Part shown: one piece after another, positions 44,066-53,454 of the stretch
Layout: the number at the start of each line of letters is the position of its first letter
How positions within the stretch are numbered: the first letter of the stretch is position 1
Origin: Albidovulum denitrificans
Lineage (GTDB): Bacteria; Pseudomonadota; Alphaproteobacteria; Rhodobacterales; Rhodobacteraceae
DNA length: 64,000 nucleotides
Reading direction: 5' to 3'
Assembly: GCF_002973535.1 (NCBI RefSeq)
Contig: NZ_PVEP01000002.1
Span: 248,001 to 312,000 of the forward strand
Notes under the pieces: generated by a model
What the model was told of the DNA's origin: nothing
Databases searched by the model: none
The model's input: the letters and a program-made list of their open reading frames with translations, nothing else
Translations under genes and position numbers: made by a program

Positions 44066-46618
44066 TTGCTCCGGTTTCTCGTCTCGTCGGTCGGTGGTAT
44101 CTTCAGCTGGATCGTGACCGGCATCTTTTTCGGCGTGCTGACCATCGGCGCGGTGTTCTGGATCTATAGCCGCGACCTGCCGGATCACGAATATCTGGCC
44201 CAGTACACGCCGAAGACGATCAGCCGCATCTATTCGGGCGAAGGCCGTCTGATGGACGAATTCGCGACAGAACGCCGGATCTATGCTCCGATCGAGGACA
44301 TCCCGGACCTTGTGAAACACGCCTTCATCTCGGCCGAGGACAAGAATTTCTATACCCACCAGGGGTTTGACGCGCGCGGCATGGCGGGTGCCTTGTGGGA
44401 TGCGATCAAGACGCGGGGCCAGACGCTGCGCGGCGCCTCGACCATTCCGCAGCAGGTGGCGAAGAACTTCCTTCTGGGCGGCGAACGCACGGCGGAACGC
44501 AAGATCAAGGAACTGGTGATCGCCAACCGCCTCGTCAACACGCTGCCGCGCGACAAGATCCTTGAGCTTTACCTGAACGAGATCGACCTTGGCTTTCTGT
44601 CCTTCGGCGTCGCCTCGGCCGCGCAGACCTATTTCAACAAGCCGCTGGCCGAACTGAAGCCGGAAGAGGCGGCCTATCTGGCGGCGCTGCCCAAGGCGCC
44701 CTACAGCTACCATCCGGTCAAGAACCACGACGCCGCCGTCGCGCGGCGCAACTATGTGCTGCGCGAGATGTGGCAGAACGGCTATCTGGACAAGGACGCC
44801 TATGAAACCGCCGTCGCCGCGCCGCTGCGGACGGTGCAGGGCGGCGATTTCCCCTCGTTCAAGTCGAACCTGCCGCCGCGCGACTACTTCACCGACGAGA
44901 TTCGGCGGCAATTGTCGAAAAGCTTCGGTCAGGATGAGTTCTTCGGCGGCGGGTTGACGATCCGGGCCACCGAAGACCCGGAAATGCAGATGGCCGCCGC
45001 CGCCGCCTTGCAGGAGGCGCTTGAGAAATACGACCGCAGCCAGGGCGTCTGGCGCGGCACCCGCAAGGTGCTGAAGCCCGAGGATCTGGCAAGCGAGGAT
45101 ACCTGGCGCGCGGCGCTGGGCGGCATCGACGTGCCACGCGACGTGCCGGGCTGGCTGCCCGCCGTGGTGCTGGAGGTCGGCGAAAAATCCGCGCGGATCG
45201 GGATCGAGGGGGTCAGCGACGACGAGGACGGCCACTGGATCCCGGCCGAGGACGTGACCTGGGCGCGCAAGCGGCAGGCCGACGGGCGGCTGGGCAAGAA
45301 GGCCAAGGTCGCGGGCGATCTCGTCTCGGTCGGCGATGTGGTTCTTGTCAGGGCGGTGACCGGCGATGACGGCAGCTTCAAGCGCTGGTCGCTGCGTCAG
45401 GTGCCGGAGGTGCAGGGCGGCTTCATGGCGATGGACGTCAATACCGGCCGCGTCATCGCGATGCAGGGCGGTTTCTCCTACCAATCCTCGGTCTTCAATC
45501 GCGCGACGCAGGCGCAGCGGCAGCCGGGGTCCTCGTTCAAGCCCTTCGTCTATGCGGCGGCCCTCGATTCTGGCTTTTCGCCGGCCACGATCGTGGTCGA
45601 CGCGCCGATCGAGGTCGACACGCCGCAGGGTCTCTGGCGGCCCAAGAACGCCTCGAACAAGTATTACGGCCCGACGCCGATGCGCACCGGGATCGAACAG
45701 TCGCGGAACCTGATGACGATCCGTATCGCGCAGGAAGTCACGATGAACACCGTCGCGGGCTATGCCGAACGCTTCGGCGTCTATGACCGGCTTGAGCCGT
45801 TCCTGGCCAATGCGCTGGGCGCGCAGGAAACCACGCTGTTCAAGATGGTCGCGGCCTATGCCATGTTCGCCAATGGCGGCGAGCGGGTGGAACCGACGCT
45901 GGTCGACCGGGTGCAGGACCGCTGGGGCCGCACGATCTATCGCCACGACCAGCGCGACTGCACCGATTGCGAGGCGGCGGTGCTGCCAGCGGGCGCGGCG
46001 CCGCAGATCACCTCGAACCGCGAAAGGGTGATGGATGCCATCACCGCCTATCAGCTGACCTCGATGCTTCAGGGCGTCGTGCAGCGCGGATCGGGCAGCG
46101 GCGTGAACCTGCCGGTGCCGACGGGCGGCAAGACCGGCACCACGAACGACGCCAAGGACGTCTGGTTCATCGGCTTCACCTCGAACATCGTGGCGGGCTG
46201 CTACATGGGCTATGACCAGCCCCGCACACTGGGCCGGGGCGCCTATGGCGGTACGCTTTGCGTGCCGGTGTTTCAGGAATTCATGCAGCAGGCGGTGCAG
46301 AAATACGGCGGCAGCCAGTTCAAGGTGCCGCCGGGCGGCCATTTCGTGAAGATCAACCGCTTCACCGGCGACATGCTGCCCCCCGATGCCGCGGGCGACT
46401 ATGTTCAGGCCGAATATTTCCGCGACGGTCAGGAAACGCTGACGGGCCTTTATTCCTACGTCGATGGCGGCTTTGCCATGGGCCAGAACCTGCCGCTTTA
46501 CGCCTATGGCGAGGTCGGCGGGGATGAGGGGGCGACCATCACCACCTCGACCGGGGAAACCAAGGTGATCCCGAAGAAGGCGGATTTCGGAACCATCAGT
46601 TCCGGCGGGCTTTACTAA
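44066..46618 (+). CDS. mrcA: Bifunctional penicillin-binding protein 1A
   Basis: An 850-aa class A PBP that polymerises and cross-links peptidoglycan. After one N-terminal membrane helix come the glycosyltransferase motifs (SAEDKNFYTHQGFD, GASTIPQQVAKN), an OB-like insert and the transpeptidase with SSFKPF (SxxK), SRN and KTGTT. TTG 44066 is chosen because GGAGG lies seven bases upstream and the membrane helix follows directly; the next ATG is far inside the protein. Confidence 0.93.
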   Translation: MLRFLVSSVGGIFSWIVTGIFFGVLTIGAVFWIYSRDLPDHEYLAQYTPKTISRIYSGEGRLMDEFATERRIYAPIEDIPDLVKHAFISAEDKNFYTHQGFDARGMAGALWDAIKTRGQTLRGASTIPQQVAKNFLLGGERTAERKIKELVIANRLVNTLPRDKILELYLNEIDLGFLSFGVASAAQTYFNKPLAELKPEEAAYLAALPKAPYSYHPVKNHDAAVARRNYVLREMWQNGYLDKDAYETAVAAPLRTVQGGDFPSFKSNLPPRDYFTDEIRRQLSKSFGQDEFFGGGLTIRATEDPEMQMAAAAALQEALEKYDRSQGVWRGTRKVLKPEDLASEDTWRAALGGIDVPRDVPGWLPAVVLEVGEKSARIGIEGVSDDEDGHWIPAEDVTWARKRQADGRLGKKAKVAGDLVSVGDVVLVRAVTGDDGSFKRWSLRQVPEVQGGFMAMDVNTGRVIAMQGGFSYQSSVFNRATQAQRQPGSSFKPFVYAAALDSGFSPATIVVDAPIEVDTPQGLWRPKNASNKYYGPTPMRTGIEQSRNLMTIRIAQEVTMNTVAGYAERFGVYDRLEPFLANALGAQETTLFKMVAAYAMFANGGERVEPTLVDRVQDRWGRTIYRHDQRDCTDCEAAVLPAGAAPQITSNRERVMDAITAYQLTSMLQGVVQRGSGSGVNLPVPTGGKTGTTNDAKDVWFIGFTSNIVAGCYMGYDQPRTLGRGAYGGTLCVPVFQEFMQQAVQKYGGSQFKVPPGGHFVKINRFTGDMLPPDAAGDYVQAEYFRDGQETLTGLYSYVDGGFAMGQNLPLYAYGEVGGDEGATITTSTGETKVIPKKADFGTISSGGLY

Positions 46619-46705
46619 GGGCAACACCGGGGCGGGGCGCCCGCGCTTGCCGCAGGCCGCGGGCTCGGCTATCACGCCGTTCGGGATCAAGGAAGGACGA
46701 CGGCC

Positions 46706-47830
46706 ATGCGCGCCGAGATGGAAAACATCGCCGACTCCGTGGGCAAGTCGCTGAAGCTGCTGGGGCAGCGGATGGACTGGGACACCGCGCCGCATCGGCT
46801 GGAAGAAATGAACGCCATGATCGAGGATGGCGATCTGTGGTCCGACCCGGCGCGCGCGCAAAAGCTGATGCGCGACCGCCAGATGCTGATCGACCGGATC
46901 GAGACCTACAAGCGCATCGACCGCGAGTTGAAGGACAATGTCGAGCTGATCGAACTGGGCGAGATGGAGGGCGATGAGGATATCGTCGCCGATGCCGAGA
47001 AAAGCCTGAAGGCGCTGAAGGATTTCGCCGACCAGAAAGAGCTTGAGGCGCTTCTGGATGGCGAGGCGGACGGCAACGACACCTTCCTGGAAATCAACGC
47101 AGGCGCCGGTGGGACCGAGGCCTGCGACTGGGCGCAGATGTTGCAGCGCATGTATGTGCGCTGGGCCGAAAAGCGCGGCTTCACGGTGGAATTGCAGTCC
47201 GAGGAACCGGGGACCGAGGCGGGGATCAAGTCCTGCGCCTACAAGATTTCCGGCACCAATGCCTATGGCTGGCTGAAATCCGAAAGCGGGGTTCACCGGC
47301 TGGTCCGCATCTCCCCCTTCGGCAAGGGGACGCGAGAGACCTCTTTCGCGAGCGTCTGGGTCTATCCGGTGGTCGACGACAATATCGAGATCGACGTGGC
47401 CGCGAACGACATCCGCATCGACACCTACCGCTCCTCCGGCGCGGGCGGGCAGCACGTCAACACGACTGACTCCGCCGTGCGGATCACCCACATTCCGACC
47501 GGGATCGTGGTGACCAGTTCCGAGAAGTCGCAGCACCAGAACCGCGACATCGCCATGAAGGCCCTGAAATCGCGCTTGTATCAGCTTGAGCTGGACAAGC
47601 GGAACGCGGCGATCAACGCCCAGCATGAGGCGAAAGGGTCCGCCGGATGGGGCAACCAGATCCGGTCCTACGTCTTGCAGCCCTACCAGATGGTCAAGGA
47701 CCTGCGCACCGCGCATGAGACGTCGGACACCCAAGGGGTTCTGGACGGTGATCTCGACGGGTTCATGGCCGCGACGCTGGCGATGGACGTGGCCGGGAAA
47801 AGCCGCGCCGAGGCGAATGCCGACGATTGA
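46706..47830 (+). CDS. prfB: Peptide chain release factor 2
   Basis: RF2 (374 aa) ends translation at UGA/UAA. The SPF anticodon-like tripeptide (RISPFGKG) marks it as RF2, and the catalytic GGQ is in SGAGGQHVNTTDS. The reading frame is continuous: the programmed +1 frameshift found in many bacteria is absent, as expected in alphaproteobacteria. A GCCCGCG/CGCGGGC hairpin lies in the 87-base gap after mrcA; AAGGAAGGACGACGG precedes the ATG. Confidence 0.96.
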   Translation: MRAEMENIADSVGKSLKLLGQRMDWDTAPHRLEEMNAMIEDGDLWSDPARAQKLMRDRQMLIDRIETYKRIDRELKDNVELIELGEMEGDEDIVADAEKSLKALKDFADQKELEALLDGEADGNDTFLEINAGAGGTEACDWAQMLQRMYVRWAEKRGFTVELQSEEPGTEAGIKSCAYKISGTNAYGWLKSESGVHRLVRISPFGKGTRETSFASVWVYPVVDDNIEIDVAANDIRIDTYRSSGAGGQHVNTTDSAVRITHIPTGIVVTSSEKSQHQNRDIAMKALKSRLYQLELDKRNAAINAQHEAKGSAGWGNQIRSYVLQPYQMVKDLRTAHETSDTQGVLDGDLDGFMAATLAMDVAGKSRAEANADD

Positions 47831-47833
47831 AGG

Positions 47834-48304
47834 CTATCCCAGCGGCAGTTCCGTCGTCGCCTTGATCTGGCGCAGGACAAAGCTGGTGGCGGTGGATCGC
47901 ACGATGCCGGTCGCCAGCAGGCTGTGCATCAGGAAATCCTCAAGATCCTCGGCATCCCGCGCGACGACGCGGATCAGGTAATCCGCGCTGCCGGTGACGC
48001 GGGCGCATTCCAGCACCCGGTCCTGCCCCTGAACGAAGCTGTCGAAGCGGGCGACCGTGTCGGCGGTGTGTTCGGTCAGCGAGACATGGATATAGGCCGA
48101 GGCACGCAGCCCCAGCGCGCGGGCATCCAGCAGCGCCACATGGCCGGTGATGATCCCCGCCTCCTCCAGCCGCTTGACCCGGCGCCAGGCGGGGGAGGTG
48201 GACATGCCCGCGGCCTCGGCAAGGTCCTGGGTAGAGATGCGGGCGTCGCGCTGAAGCTGCCGCAAAAGCCTGCGGTCCGACTCATCCAGAGGGATATGGG
48301 GCAT
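47834..48304 (-). CDS. Lrp/AsnC family transcriptional regulator
   Basis: A 156-aa regulator with the usual N-terminal helix-turn-helix (LDESDRRLLRQLQRDARI to SPAWRRVKRLEEAGII) and a C-terminal ligand-binding RAM domain (DYLIRVVARDAEDLEDF). It is divergently paired with phhA, so it most likely senses phenylalanine or tyrosine and controls their breakdown. Its 3' end lies three bases from the prfB stop. Confidence 0.9.
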   Translation of the reverse strand: MPHIPLDESDRRLLRQLQRDARISTQDLAEAAGMSTSPAWRRVKRLEEAGIITGHVALLDARALGLRASAYIHVSLTEHTADTVARFDSFVQGQDRVLECARVTGSADYLIRVVARDAEDLEDFLMHSLLATGIVRSTATSFVLRQIKATTELPLG

Positions 48305-48393
48305 GGGGTTTCTCTGTTTTGGACATTTTAGGTATGTGGTTCCCATCATGCGCCAATCTCGCCCGCGATAGAAATGAAATTCCGCCCCTCTGC

Positions 48394-48407
48394 GGTACAA
48401 TTTTACC
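48394..48407. promoter_or_regulatory. Lrp-type palindrome upstream of phhA
   Basis: GGTACAATTTTACC is a 14-base near-palindrome (12 of 14 positions symmetric) with an AT-rich centre, 26 bases before the phhA start, in the gap shared with the divergent Lrp-type regulator. The form fits Lrp/AsnC sites. The regulator-site link is inferred from position. Confidence 0.5.
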
Positions 48408-48433
48408 AGAACACAGGCGCGGAGGGGTATCCC

Positions 48434-49228
48434 ATGCCCAAATCCACCGAATATGAGGCCCGCCTGCCGGATCAGACCGGCCGCATCCCCTATGATGCCG
48501 ACGATGACGCGGTCTGGCGCGACCTCGTGGCGCGGCAACTGCCCGAGGTGCGGCGGCATATGTCGAAACCCTATCTTGACGGGCTGACCAAGCTTGACCT
48601 GCCGCGCGACCGGGTGCCGCAATGCGTCGATGTCTCGCGCAAGTTGACCGAGGCGACCGGCTGGCGGGTGGCGCCGGTCCCGGCGCTGATCCCCTTCGGC
48701 CGCTTCTTCGCGATGCTGGCGGAACGGACCTTCCCGGCCGCCTCCTTCATCCGCAAGCGCAAGCATTTCGATTACATCGAGGAACCGGACATCTTTCATG
48801 AGATCTTCGGCCACACGCCCCTTCTGACCGACCCGCGCTTTGCCGCCTTCAGCGAGGCCATCGGCAAGGCGGGCGTGCGGGCGGCGGCAGAGGATTGCGC
48901 CTGGCTGATCCGGCTTTACTGGTTCTCCATCGAGTTCGGCCTGACGGTCGAGGCGGGGGCGCGAAAGGGCCTCGGCTCCGGTCTCGCCTCCTCCATCGCG
49001 GAACTGCAATGGGCGGTGACGGATGACACCCCCGAACGCCGCCCCTTCGACGTGATCGACATGCTGCGCACGCCCTACCGGATCGACATCCTTCAGCCGG
49101 TCTATTTCGTCATCCACGACCTTGATGAGCTGTTCGCGGCGGCCAAGCGCGACCTTCTGGCCGATATACGCACGGCCCGCGCGCGCGGGCTTCACGCGCC
49201 GAAATTCCCGGCCAAGGCGGCCTCCTGA
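48434..49228 (+). CDS. phhA: Phenylalanine 4-monooxygenase
   Basis: PhhA (264 aa) is the monomeric bacterial phenylalanine hydroxylase, converting phenylalanine to tyrosine with tetrahydropterin, O2 and non-haem iron. The iron ligands are visible in FHEIFGHTPLL (two His) and YWFSIEFGL (Glu). There is no N-terminal regulatory ACT domain. Start ATG 48434 has GGAGGGG upstream. No pterin carbinolamine dehydratase gene is adjacent. Confidence 0.94.
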   Translation: MPKSTEYEARLPDQTGRIPYDADDDAVWRDLVARQLPEVRRHMSKPYLDGLTKLDLPRDRVPQCVDVSRKLTEATGWRVAPVPALIPFGRFFAMLAERTFPAASFIRKRKHFDYIEEPDIFHEIFGHTPLLTDPRFAAFSEAIGKAGVRAAAEDCAWLIRLYWFSIEFGLTVEAGARKGLGSGLASSIAELQWAVTDDTPERRPFDVIDMLRTPYRIDILQPVYFVIHDLDELFAAAKRDLLADIRTARARGLHAPKFPAKAAS

Positions 49229-49306
49229 CCCGTTCCCCGCGCAAAGATCTTGCGCGACGCCCGCCCGTCATCCTAGCCTTCCCTTGCGCGCGAGGGAGGA
49301 GGAGAA

Positions 49307-50080
49307 ATGACAGAGATTCAGGCCGTGTCCGATACCCTGCCAGAGGTGCAGGAGGTTTCCATGTCCGACATTCCGGCCGTGCTGGCGGCCGGGTGGCGCG
49401 ATTTCCTGCGCGCCCCGGCCTTCGGGTTGTTCTTCAGCGCCTTTTACGTCGCGGGCGGGGTGATCCTCTACCTCGTCTTTGCGGCGGCGGGGCAGGAATG
49501 GTGGCTGATGCCGGTGATCGTCGGCTTCCCGATCCTCGCGCCCTTCGCGGCGGTCGGGCTTTACGAGGTCAGCCGCAGGCTGGAACAGGGCAAGCCCCTG
49601 GTCTGGTCCGAGGTGCTGGGCGTCGTCTTCGCCCAGAAGGACCGGCAGATCCCGTCAATGGCGATGGTGGTGCTGCTTCTCTTCATGTTCTGGGTCTTTG
49701 TCGCCCACACGATCTTTGCCCTCTTCATGGGCCTGTCGGCGATGACCAATGTCACCTCCTCGATTGGCCTGATCTTCGAAGGCAACGGCCCGGTCATGCT
49801 TCTGGTCGGTTCTCTCATCGGGGCGGGCTTTGCGGGGGTGCTGTTTTCCGTCACCGTGGCGGGGCTGCCGCTGCTTCTGGACCGCGAGGTCGATTTCGTC
49901 TCGGCCATGATCCTCAGCGTCAGGTCGGTGCTTGAGAATATCGGCGTGATGATCGTCTGGGGGCTGGTGATCGCGGTGCTTCTGTTCCTGGCGATGCTGC
50001 CGGTCTTCCTGGGGCTTTTCGTGGTGATGCCGGTCTTGGGCCACGCCACCTGGCACATGTACCGCAAGCTTCTGGGGTAG
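49307..50080 (+). CDS. DUF2189 family membrane protein
   Basis: A 257-aa integral membrane protein with about six helices. The segment WRDFLRAPAFGLFFSAFYVAGG and the PILAPFAAVGLYEVSRRLEQGKP loop match DUF2189 proteins. Function is unknown. GGAGGAGGAG lies directly upstream of the ATG. It is followed by a strong intrinsic terminator. Confidence 0.82.
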   Translation: MTEIQAVSDTLPEVQEVSMSDIPAVLAAGWRDFLRAPAFGLFFSAFYVAGGVILYLVFAAAGQEWWLMPVIVGFPILAPFAAVGLYEVSRRLEQGKPLVWSEVLGVVFAQKDRQIPSMAMVVLLLFMFWVFVAHTIFALFMGLSAMTNVTSSIGLIFEGNGPVMLLVGSLIGAGFAGVLFSVTVAGLPLLLDREVDFVSAMILSVRSVLENIGVMIVWGLVIAVLLFLAMLPVFLGLFVVMPVLGHATWHMYRKLLG

Positions 50081-50100
50081 GGGGACGGCCTTTAATGCAG

Positions 50101-50132
50101 AAAGGGCGCCCGACCAGGGGCGCCCTTTTTTT
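50101..50132 (+). terminator. Intrinsic terminator after the DUF2189 gene
   Basis: AAAGGGCGCCC (50101-50111) pairs with GGGCGCCCTTT (50118-50128) around a six-base loop and is followed by a T run through 50132. It is the clearest rho-independent terminator in the window. It may also stop minus-strand bactofilin transcription, whose gene ends 19 bases beyond. Confidence 0.9.
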
Positions 50133-50150
50133 CGTATTCTTTGCCGCGGC

Positions 50151-50642
50151 TTACTGCGCGGCGGGGGCCGCCGGGATCTGCTTGGGCGCGTTGCCCGCAA
50201 GCGGATCATCCTGGCGCTGCACGGAGCCTTCGAAATGGGCGCCGGATTCGATCGCGATCGTCTTGTGGATGATGTCGCCTTCGACCCGCGCGGTCGAGGT
50301 CAGGCGGACCTTCAGGCCCCGCACCCGGCCGATCACGCGGCCGTTGACGACGATGTCGTCTGCCACGATCTCACCCTTGATGGTGGCGCTTTCGCCGACC
50401 GTGAGCATATGGGCGCGGATGTCACCATCGACGACGCCCTCGATCTGGATGTCGCCGGACGTCTTCACGTTGCCGGTGATCGTGAGGTCCGAGGACAGCA
50501 CCGAGGCCCCCGGCTTCGGCTTGGTCGTGGTCACCGGATAGTCGAAGGCAGGCTTCGCCGTGGCGGGGGTGTCCGCCTTGCTGTGATCGGTCTCAGCGCC
50601 GGATTTCGGACCCGGTTCGTTGATCCTGCTTTTAGAAAACAT
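50151..50642 (-). CDS. Bactofilin
   Basis: A 163-aa polymer-forming cytoskeletal protein. The central beta-helix domain (SVLSSDLTITGNVKTSGDIQIEGVVDGDI onwards, about residues 47-135) is diagnostic of bactofilins, flanked by disordered Pro/Lys-rich ends. Bactofilins act as scaffolds for cell-wall enzymes. Its start overlaps the end of the M23 peptidase gene by 11 bases, a bactofilin-peptidase pairing known from other alphaproteobacteria. Confidence 0.92.
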   Translation of the reverse strand: MFSKSRINEPGPKSGAETDHSKADTPATAKPAFDYPVTTTKPKPGASVLSSDLTITGNVKTSGDIQIEGVVDGDIRAHMLTVGESATIKGEIVADDIVVNGRVIGRVRGLKVRLTSTARVEGDIIHKTIAIESGAHFEGSVQRQDDPLAGNAPKQIPAAPAAQ

Positions 50643-51957
50643 TGTTCGCCGCCTTGATAAAGGTCATCGGATTGACAGCCGATCCATTGGTGCGCACCTC
50701 ATAGTGCAGATGCGGCCCGGTGGACCGGCCGGTATTTCCCATATCACCGATCCTGTCCCCGCGCGAGACCTTTTGGCCGACGCTCACGCGGATCTTGGAA
50801 AGGTGACCGTAGCGCGTTTCGAGGCCGAAATCGTGCTTGATACGGATCAGGTTGCCATAGCCGTTCTGCCATCCGGCATAAACGACCGTACCGTCGCCGG
50901 TCGAATAGATCGGCGTGCCGGAGGCGCCCGCCATGTCGATGCCTTCATGCATCCGGCCCCAGCGGCGTCCAAAGCCCGAGGAGTAGCGGAAGGACGACTT
51001 CACCGGCATCGCGAAGGGGGCCTTTTCCACCGCAAGGCGATACAGGTTCATGCGGTCCAGACCCTCAAGGATCTTGGCCGCACGGCCGCTGTCGGGGTCG
51101 TCGCCGTTCATCACCGGCGGCATCAGCGGGCCAAGCGGGCCGCCCTGGCCGGAATAGCCGCGCTTGACCTGCGCGAGAAGGTCGTCGGGGTCGAGCCCGG
51201 CCGAGGTGAACATCTTGTCGAGCGGCGCCATGGAGACGGTGACCGCCTCTTCCAGCTGGGTGAAGATCTCGTCATGCCGCTCTTCGAGAAGCTTCTTCTC
51301 ATAGGCGATCTCATCGGCGGCGGCGACGGCATCAAAGGCGGTCTTTGCCATCTCGTCGCGTTCGCCCGCGGTGCGGCCAAGCGCCGCAGTCAGGAAATCG
51401 AGCGTTTCGGAGACGTCCTCGGCCGAGGTGCCGCCCTTGGCAAGCTCGGTCCCGGTGCCGGTCAGTTGCGCGGTCAGTTCGGCCGATTGCGCGCGGGCCG
51501 AATCGCGTTCGGTCATGGTGCGGCGCAGCGTCGTCTGGATCACGCCGATGCCGGTCTCAAGCTCCTTCCGGCGTTCTTCCGAGGCCAGCAGCCGCGACTG
51601 CATGTCCGAAACCTGTTCCAGCGCCAGCGCGAAACGTTCCTGCGCGGCGGTCGCCTCCTCGGCCCGCTGGTCGCGTTCGCGCGACAGGGAATCGAGACGG
51701 TTTTCATACATCGCCTGTTCGCGCCGCGCCTGTTCGCGCGCGCCGCCCGAGCCGATCGAATCCATCAGAAGAATGGCGGTGGCGACGATGGACCAGGCCA
51801 GCACGATCGAGGTGCCCGCCAGCGCCACGGCCTGCGTCGTCGGTTTCAGGCGAATGAACCGGGTTTCGGTGTCCGAGCGCAGGAACAGACGCTGTTCCGG
51901 CAGGCGGCGCTCCAATGCCGTGTTCAAACGGCCCAAAAGACGTTTAGGCAAGCCCAT
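50632..51957 (-). CDS. LmdC-like M23 peptidoglycan endopeptidase with membrane anchor and coiled coil
   Basis: A 441-aa protein: a cytoplasmic N-terminal part (LPEQRLFLRSDTETRFIRL, typical of this family), one membrane helix (around residues 45-65), a long coiled coil, and a C-terminal M23 LytM domain with intact zinc motifs MHEGIDM and HLHYEV. It should cut peptidoglycan cross-links in the periplasm. Paired with bactofilin, as in the BacA-LmdC system described in stalked alphaproteobacteria. ATG 51957 (GGGG upstream) is preferred; 51978 is possible. Confidence 0.88.
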   Translation of the reverse strand: MGLPKRLLGRLNTALERRLPEQRLFLRSDTETRFIRLKPTTQAVALAGTSIVLAWSIVATAILLMDSIGSGGAREQARREQAMYENRLDSLSRERDQRAEEATAAQERFALALEQVSDMQSRLLASEERRKELETGIGVIQTTLRRTMTERDSARAQSAELTAQLTGTGTELAKGGTSAEDVSETLDFLTAALGRTAGERDEMAKTAFDAVAAADEIAYEKKLLEERHDEIFTQLEEAVTVSMAPLDKMFTSAGLDPDDLLAQVKRGYSGQGGPLGPLMPPVMNGDDPDSGRAAKILEGLDRMNLYRLAVEKAPFAMPVKSSFRYSSGFGRRWGRMHEGIDMAGASGTPIYSTGDGTVVYAGWQNGYGNLIRIKHDFGLETRYGHLSKIRVSVGQKVSRGDRIGDMGNTGRSTGPHLHYEVRTNGSAVNPMTFIKAANNVF

Positions 51958-52150
51958 CCCCGTTCGTAAAAGAACCATCAGGCGGAGGAGCGACTTCCCC
52001 AAGCTTCCTCCGGTTTCGGGCTTAGCAACCGGGTCCGGGTCGGGCAAGCTCTTTGGCCGGACACCCCTTCGGGGTGGCGGAACCCGGCCCATATCGGCGG
52101 GATTCCGCCGATCTTTCCGGGGCTTGGAGGGGATTTTGAACCGTGGGGGA

Positions 52151-52996
52151 TTAGCGAAACGCGGCCGTCCCGGCGGCGCCTTCGACCTCATCGGCGAGCG
52201 GCCAGTAGAAGTCGGGCGGCAGGCCCGCCTCGGCGCGCTTTTCCTCGTTGAAGGGCGGTTTCAGCGCGCCACGGAAGTAGCGCCGCACAAGGGCGTGGAA
52301 TTCGTCCTTCGGGTCCAGCCCGTCGCGCCCGCAAAGCCAGTTGAACCACTTCACCCCATAGGCGACATGGCCGACCTCTTCGGCATAGATCGTGCGGAGC
52401 GCCGCCGTCGCCGCCCCCTCTCCGGCCTTGTCGAAGATCTCGATCATGCCCGGCGTGACGTCCAGCCCGCGCGCCTCAAGCACCATCGGCACGACGGCGA
52501 GGCGGCCCATCAGGTCTTCGGCCGTATCCTCGGCCGCGCGCCACATCCCGGCATGGGCGGGAAGGGCGCCGTAATGGCTTCCCATCGCCTCAAGACAATC
52601 GCAGAGCAGGTTGAAATGCTTGGATTCCTCATCCGCCGACTTGACCCAGTCGTCATAGAATCCGGGCGGCATCGGCACATCGGTGAAGCGCGCGATGATG
52701 TCCCAGTGCAGGTCCACCGCGTTCAGCTCGATATGCGCCAGCGCGTGAAGAAGCGCGATCCGCCCGTGCGGCGATCCGGGGCGGCGGCGCGGCACGTCGC
52801 GGGGCGGCAGCAGGTCAGGCCGCGCGGGCCGGGCGGGACGCGGCGGCGGGGGCGCCGCCCCGATGGCCAGCGGCGCGCCCGCCGCCCGCGCCTCGCGCCA
52901 GCGCGCGGCATTGCGGTGCGAGATCGCGGTCTTTTCGCGCCCGTCGGCGGTTGTCAGCACCTCAACCGCCAGCTCCGCCAGCGTGACCCCGGTCAC
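52151..52996 (-). CDS. DUF455 ferritin-like protein
   Basis: A 281-aa protein of the DUF455 family with a ferritin-like four-helix arrangement. Carboxylate/His motifs that could bind a di-iron site are visible: HIELNAVDLHWD, ADEESKHF, EARGLD and YAEEVGHVAYG. The reaction is unknown. GTG 52996 overlaps the bcp stop by four bases. A Pro/Arg-rich low-complexity stretch sits at about residues 45-75. Confidence 0.85.
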   Translation of the reverse strand: MTGVTLAELAVEVLTTADGREKTAISHRNAARWREARAAGAPLAIGAAPPPPRPARPARPDLLPPRDVPRRRPGSPHGRIALLHALAHIELNAVDLHWDIIARFTDVPMPPGFYDDWVKSADEESKHFNLLCDCLEAMGSHYGALPAHAGMWRAAEDTAEDLMGRLAVVPMVLEARGLDVTPGMIEIFDKAGEGAATAALRTIYAEEVGHVAYGVKWFNWLCGRDGLDPKDEFHALVRRYFRGALKPPFNEEKRAEAGLPPDFYWPLADEVEGAAGTAAFR

Positions 52997-53454
52997 AACG
53001 CGCGCGCCGCGTCCAGCACCTGATCGGCGTGGCCGTTGACCTTCACCTTTGGCCAGACGCGGGCGATGGTGCCGGTGGCGTCGATCAGGAAGGTGGTCCG
53101 CTCGATCCCCATATAGGTGCGGCCATACATGTTCTTTTCCACCCAGACGCCGTAATCCTCGCAGACCTGCCCGTCCTCGTCCGAGCCGAGGATGATGCCA
53201 AGCCCGTGCTTCTTGCAGAACCTGTCATGCGCCTTGACGCTGTCCTTCGAGATGCCGACGACGACGGTCCCGGCACCTGCGAATTCATCGGCCAGACGGG
53301 TGAAATCCAGCGCCTCGGTCGTGCAGCCGGGGGTGTCGTCCTTGGGATAGAAATAAAGAACGACCTTCTTCGGGAAGAGGCCGGTCAGCGAAACCTCACC
53401 CCCGCCGTCACGGGGCAGGGTGAATTCGGGGGCCTTGTCGCCTTGGCTGGGCAT
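52993..53454 (-). CDS. bcp: Thioredoxin-dependent peroxiredoxin (Bcp/PrxQ)
   Basis: A 153-aa atypical peroxiredoxin. The peroxidatic Cys is in YPKDDTPGCTTEA (Cys44); a second Cys in the RFCKKHG helix may be the resolving one. It reduces peroxides with thioredoxin. It is co-transcribed with the DUF455 ferritin-like gene (GTGA overlap), which hints at iron or oxidative stress. The YhdP-like gene is divergent, 112 bases away. Confidence 0.93.
   Translation of the reverse strand: MPSQGDKAPEFTLPRDGGGEVSLTGLFPKKVVLYFYPKDDTPGCTTEALDFTRLADEFAGAGTVVVGISKDSVKAHDRFCKKHGLGIILGSDEDGQVCEDYGVWVEKNMYGRTYMGIERTTFLIDATGTIARVWPKVKVNGHADQVLDAARAL

Noticed and set aside
46706-46800. Programmed frameshift in prfB
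   Set aside because: The frame is continuous from the ATG and no CUUUGA-type slippery stop is present.
43763-47734. 1323-codon open frame on the minus strand opposite mrcA and prfB
   Set aside because: The plus strand encodes two complete, well-recognised proteins there; the minus frame is a shadow caused by GC-rich codon bias.
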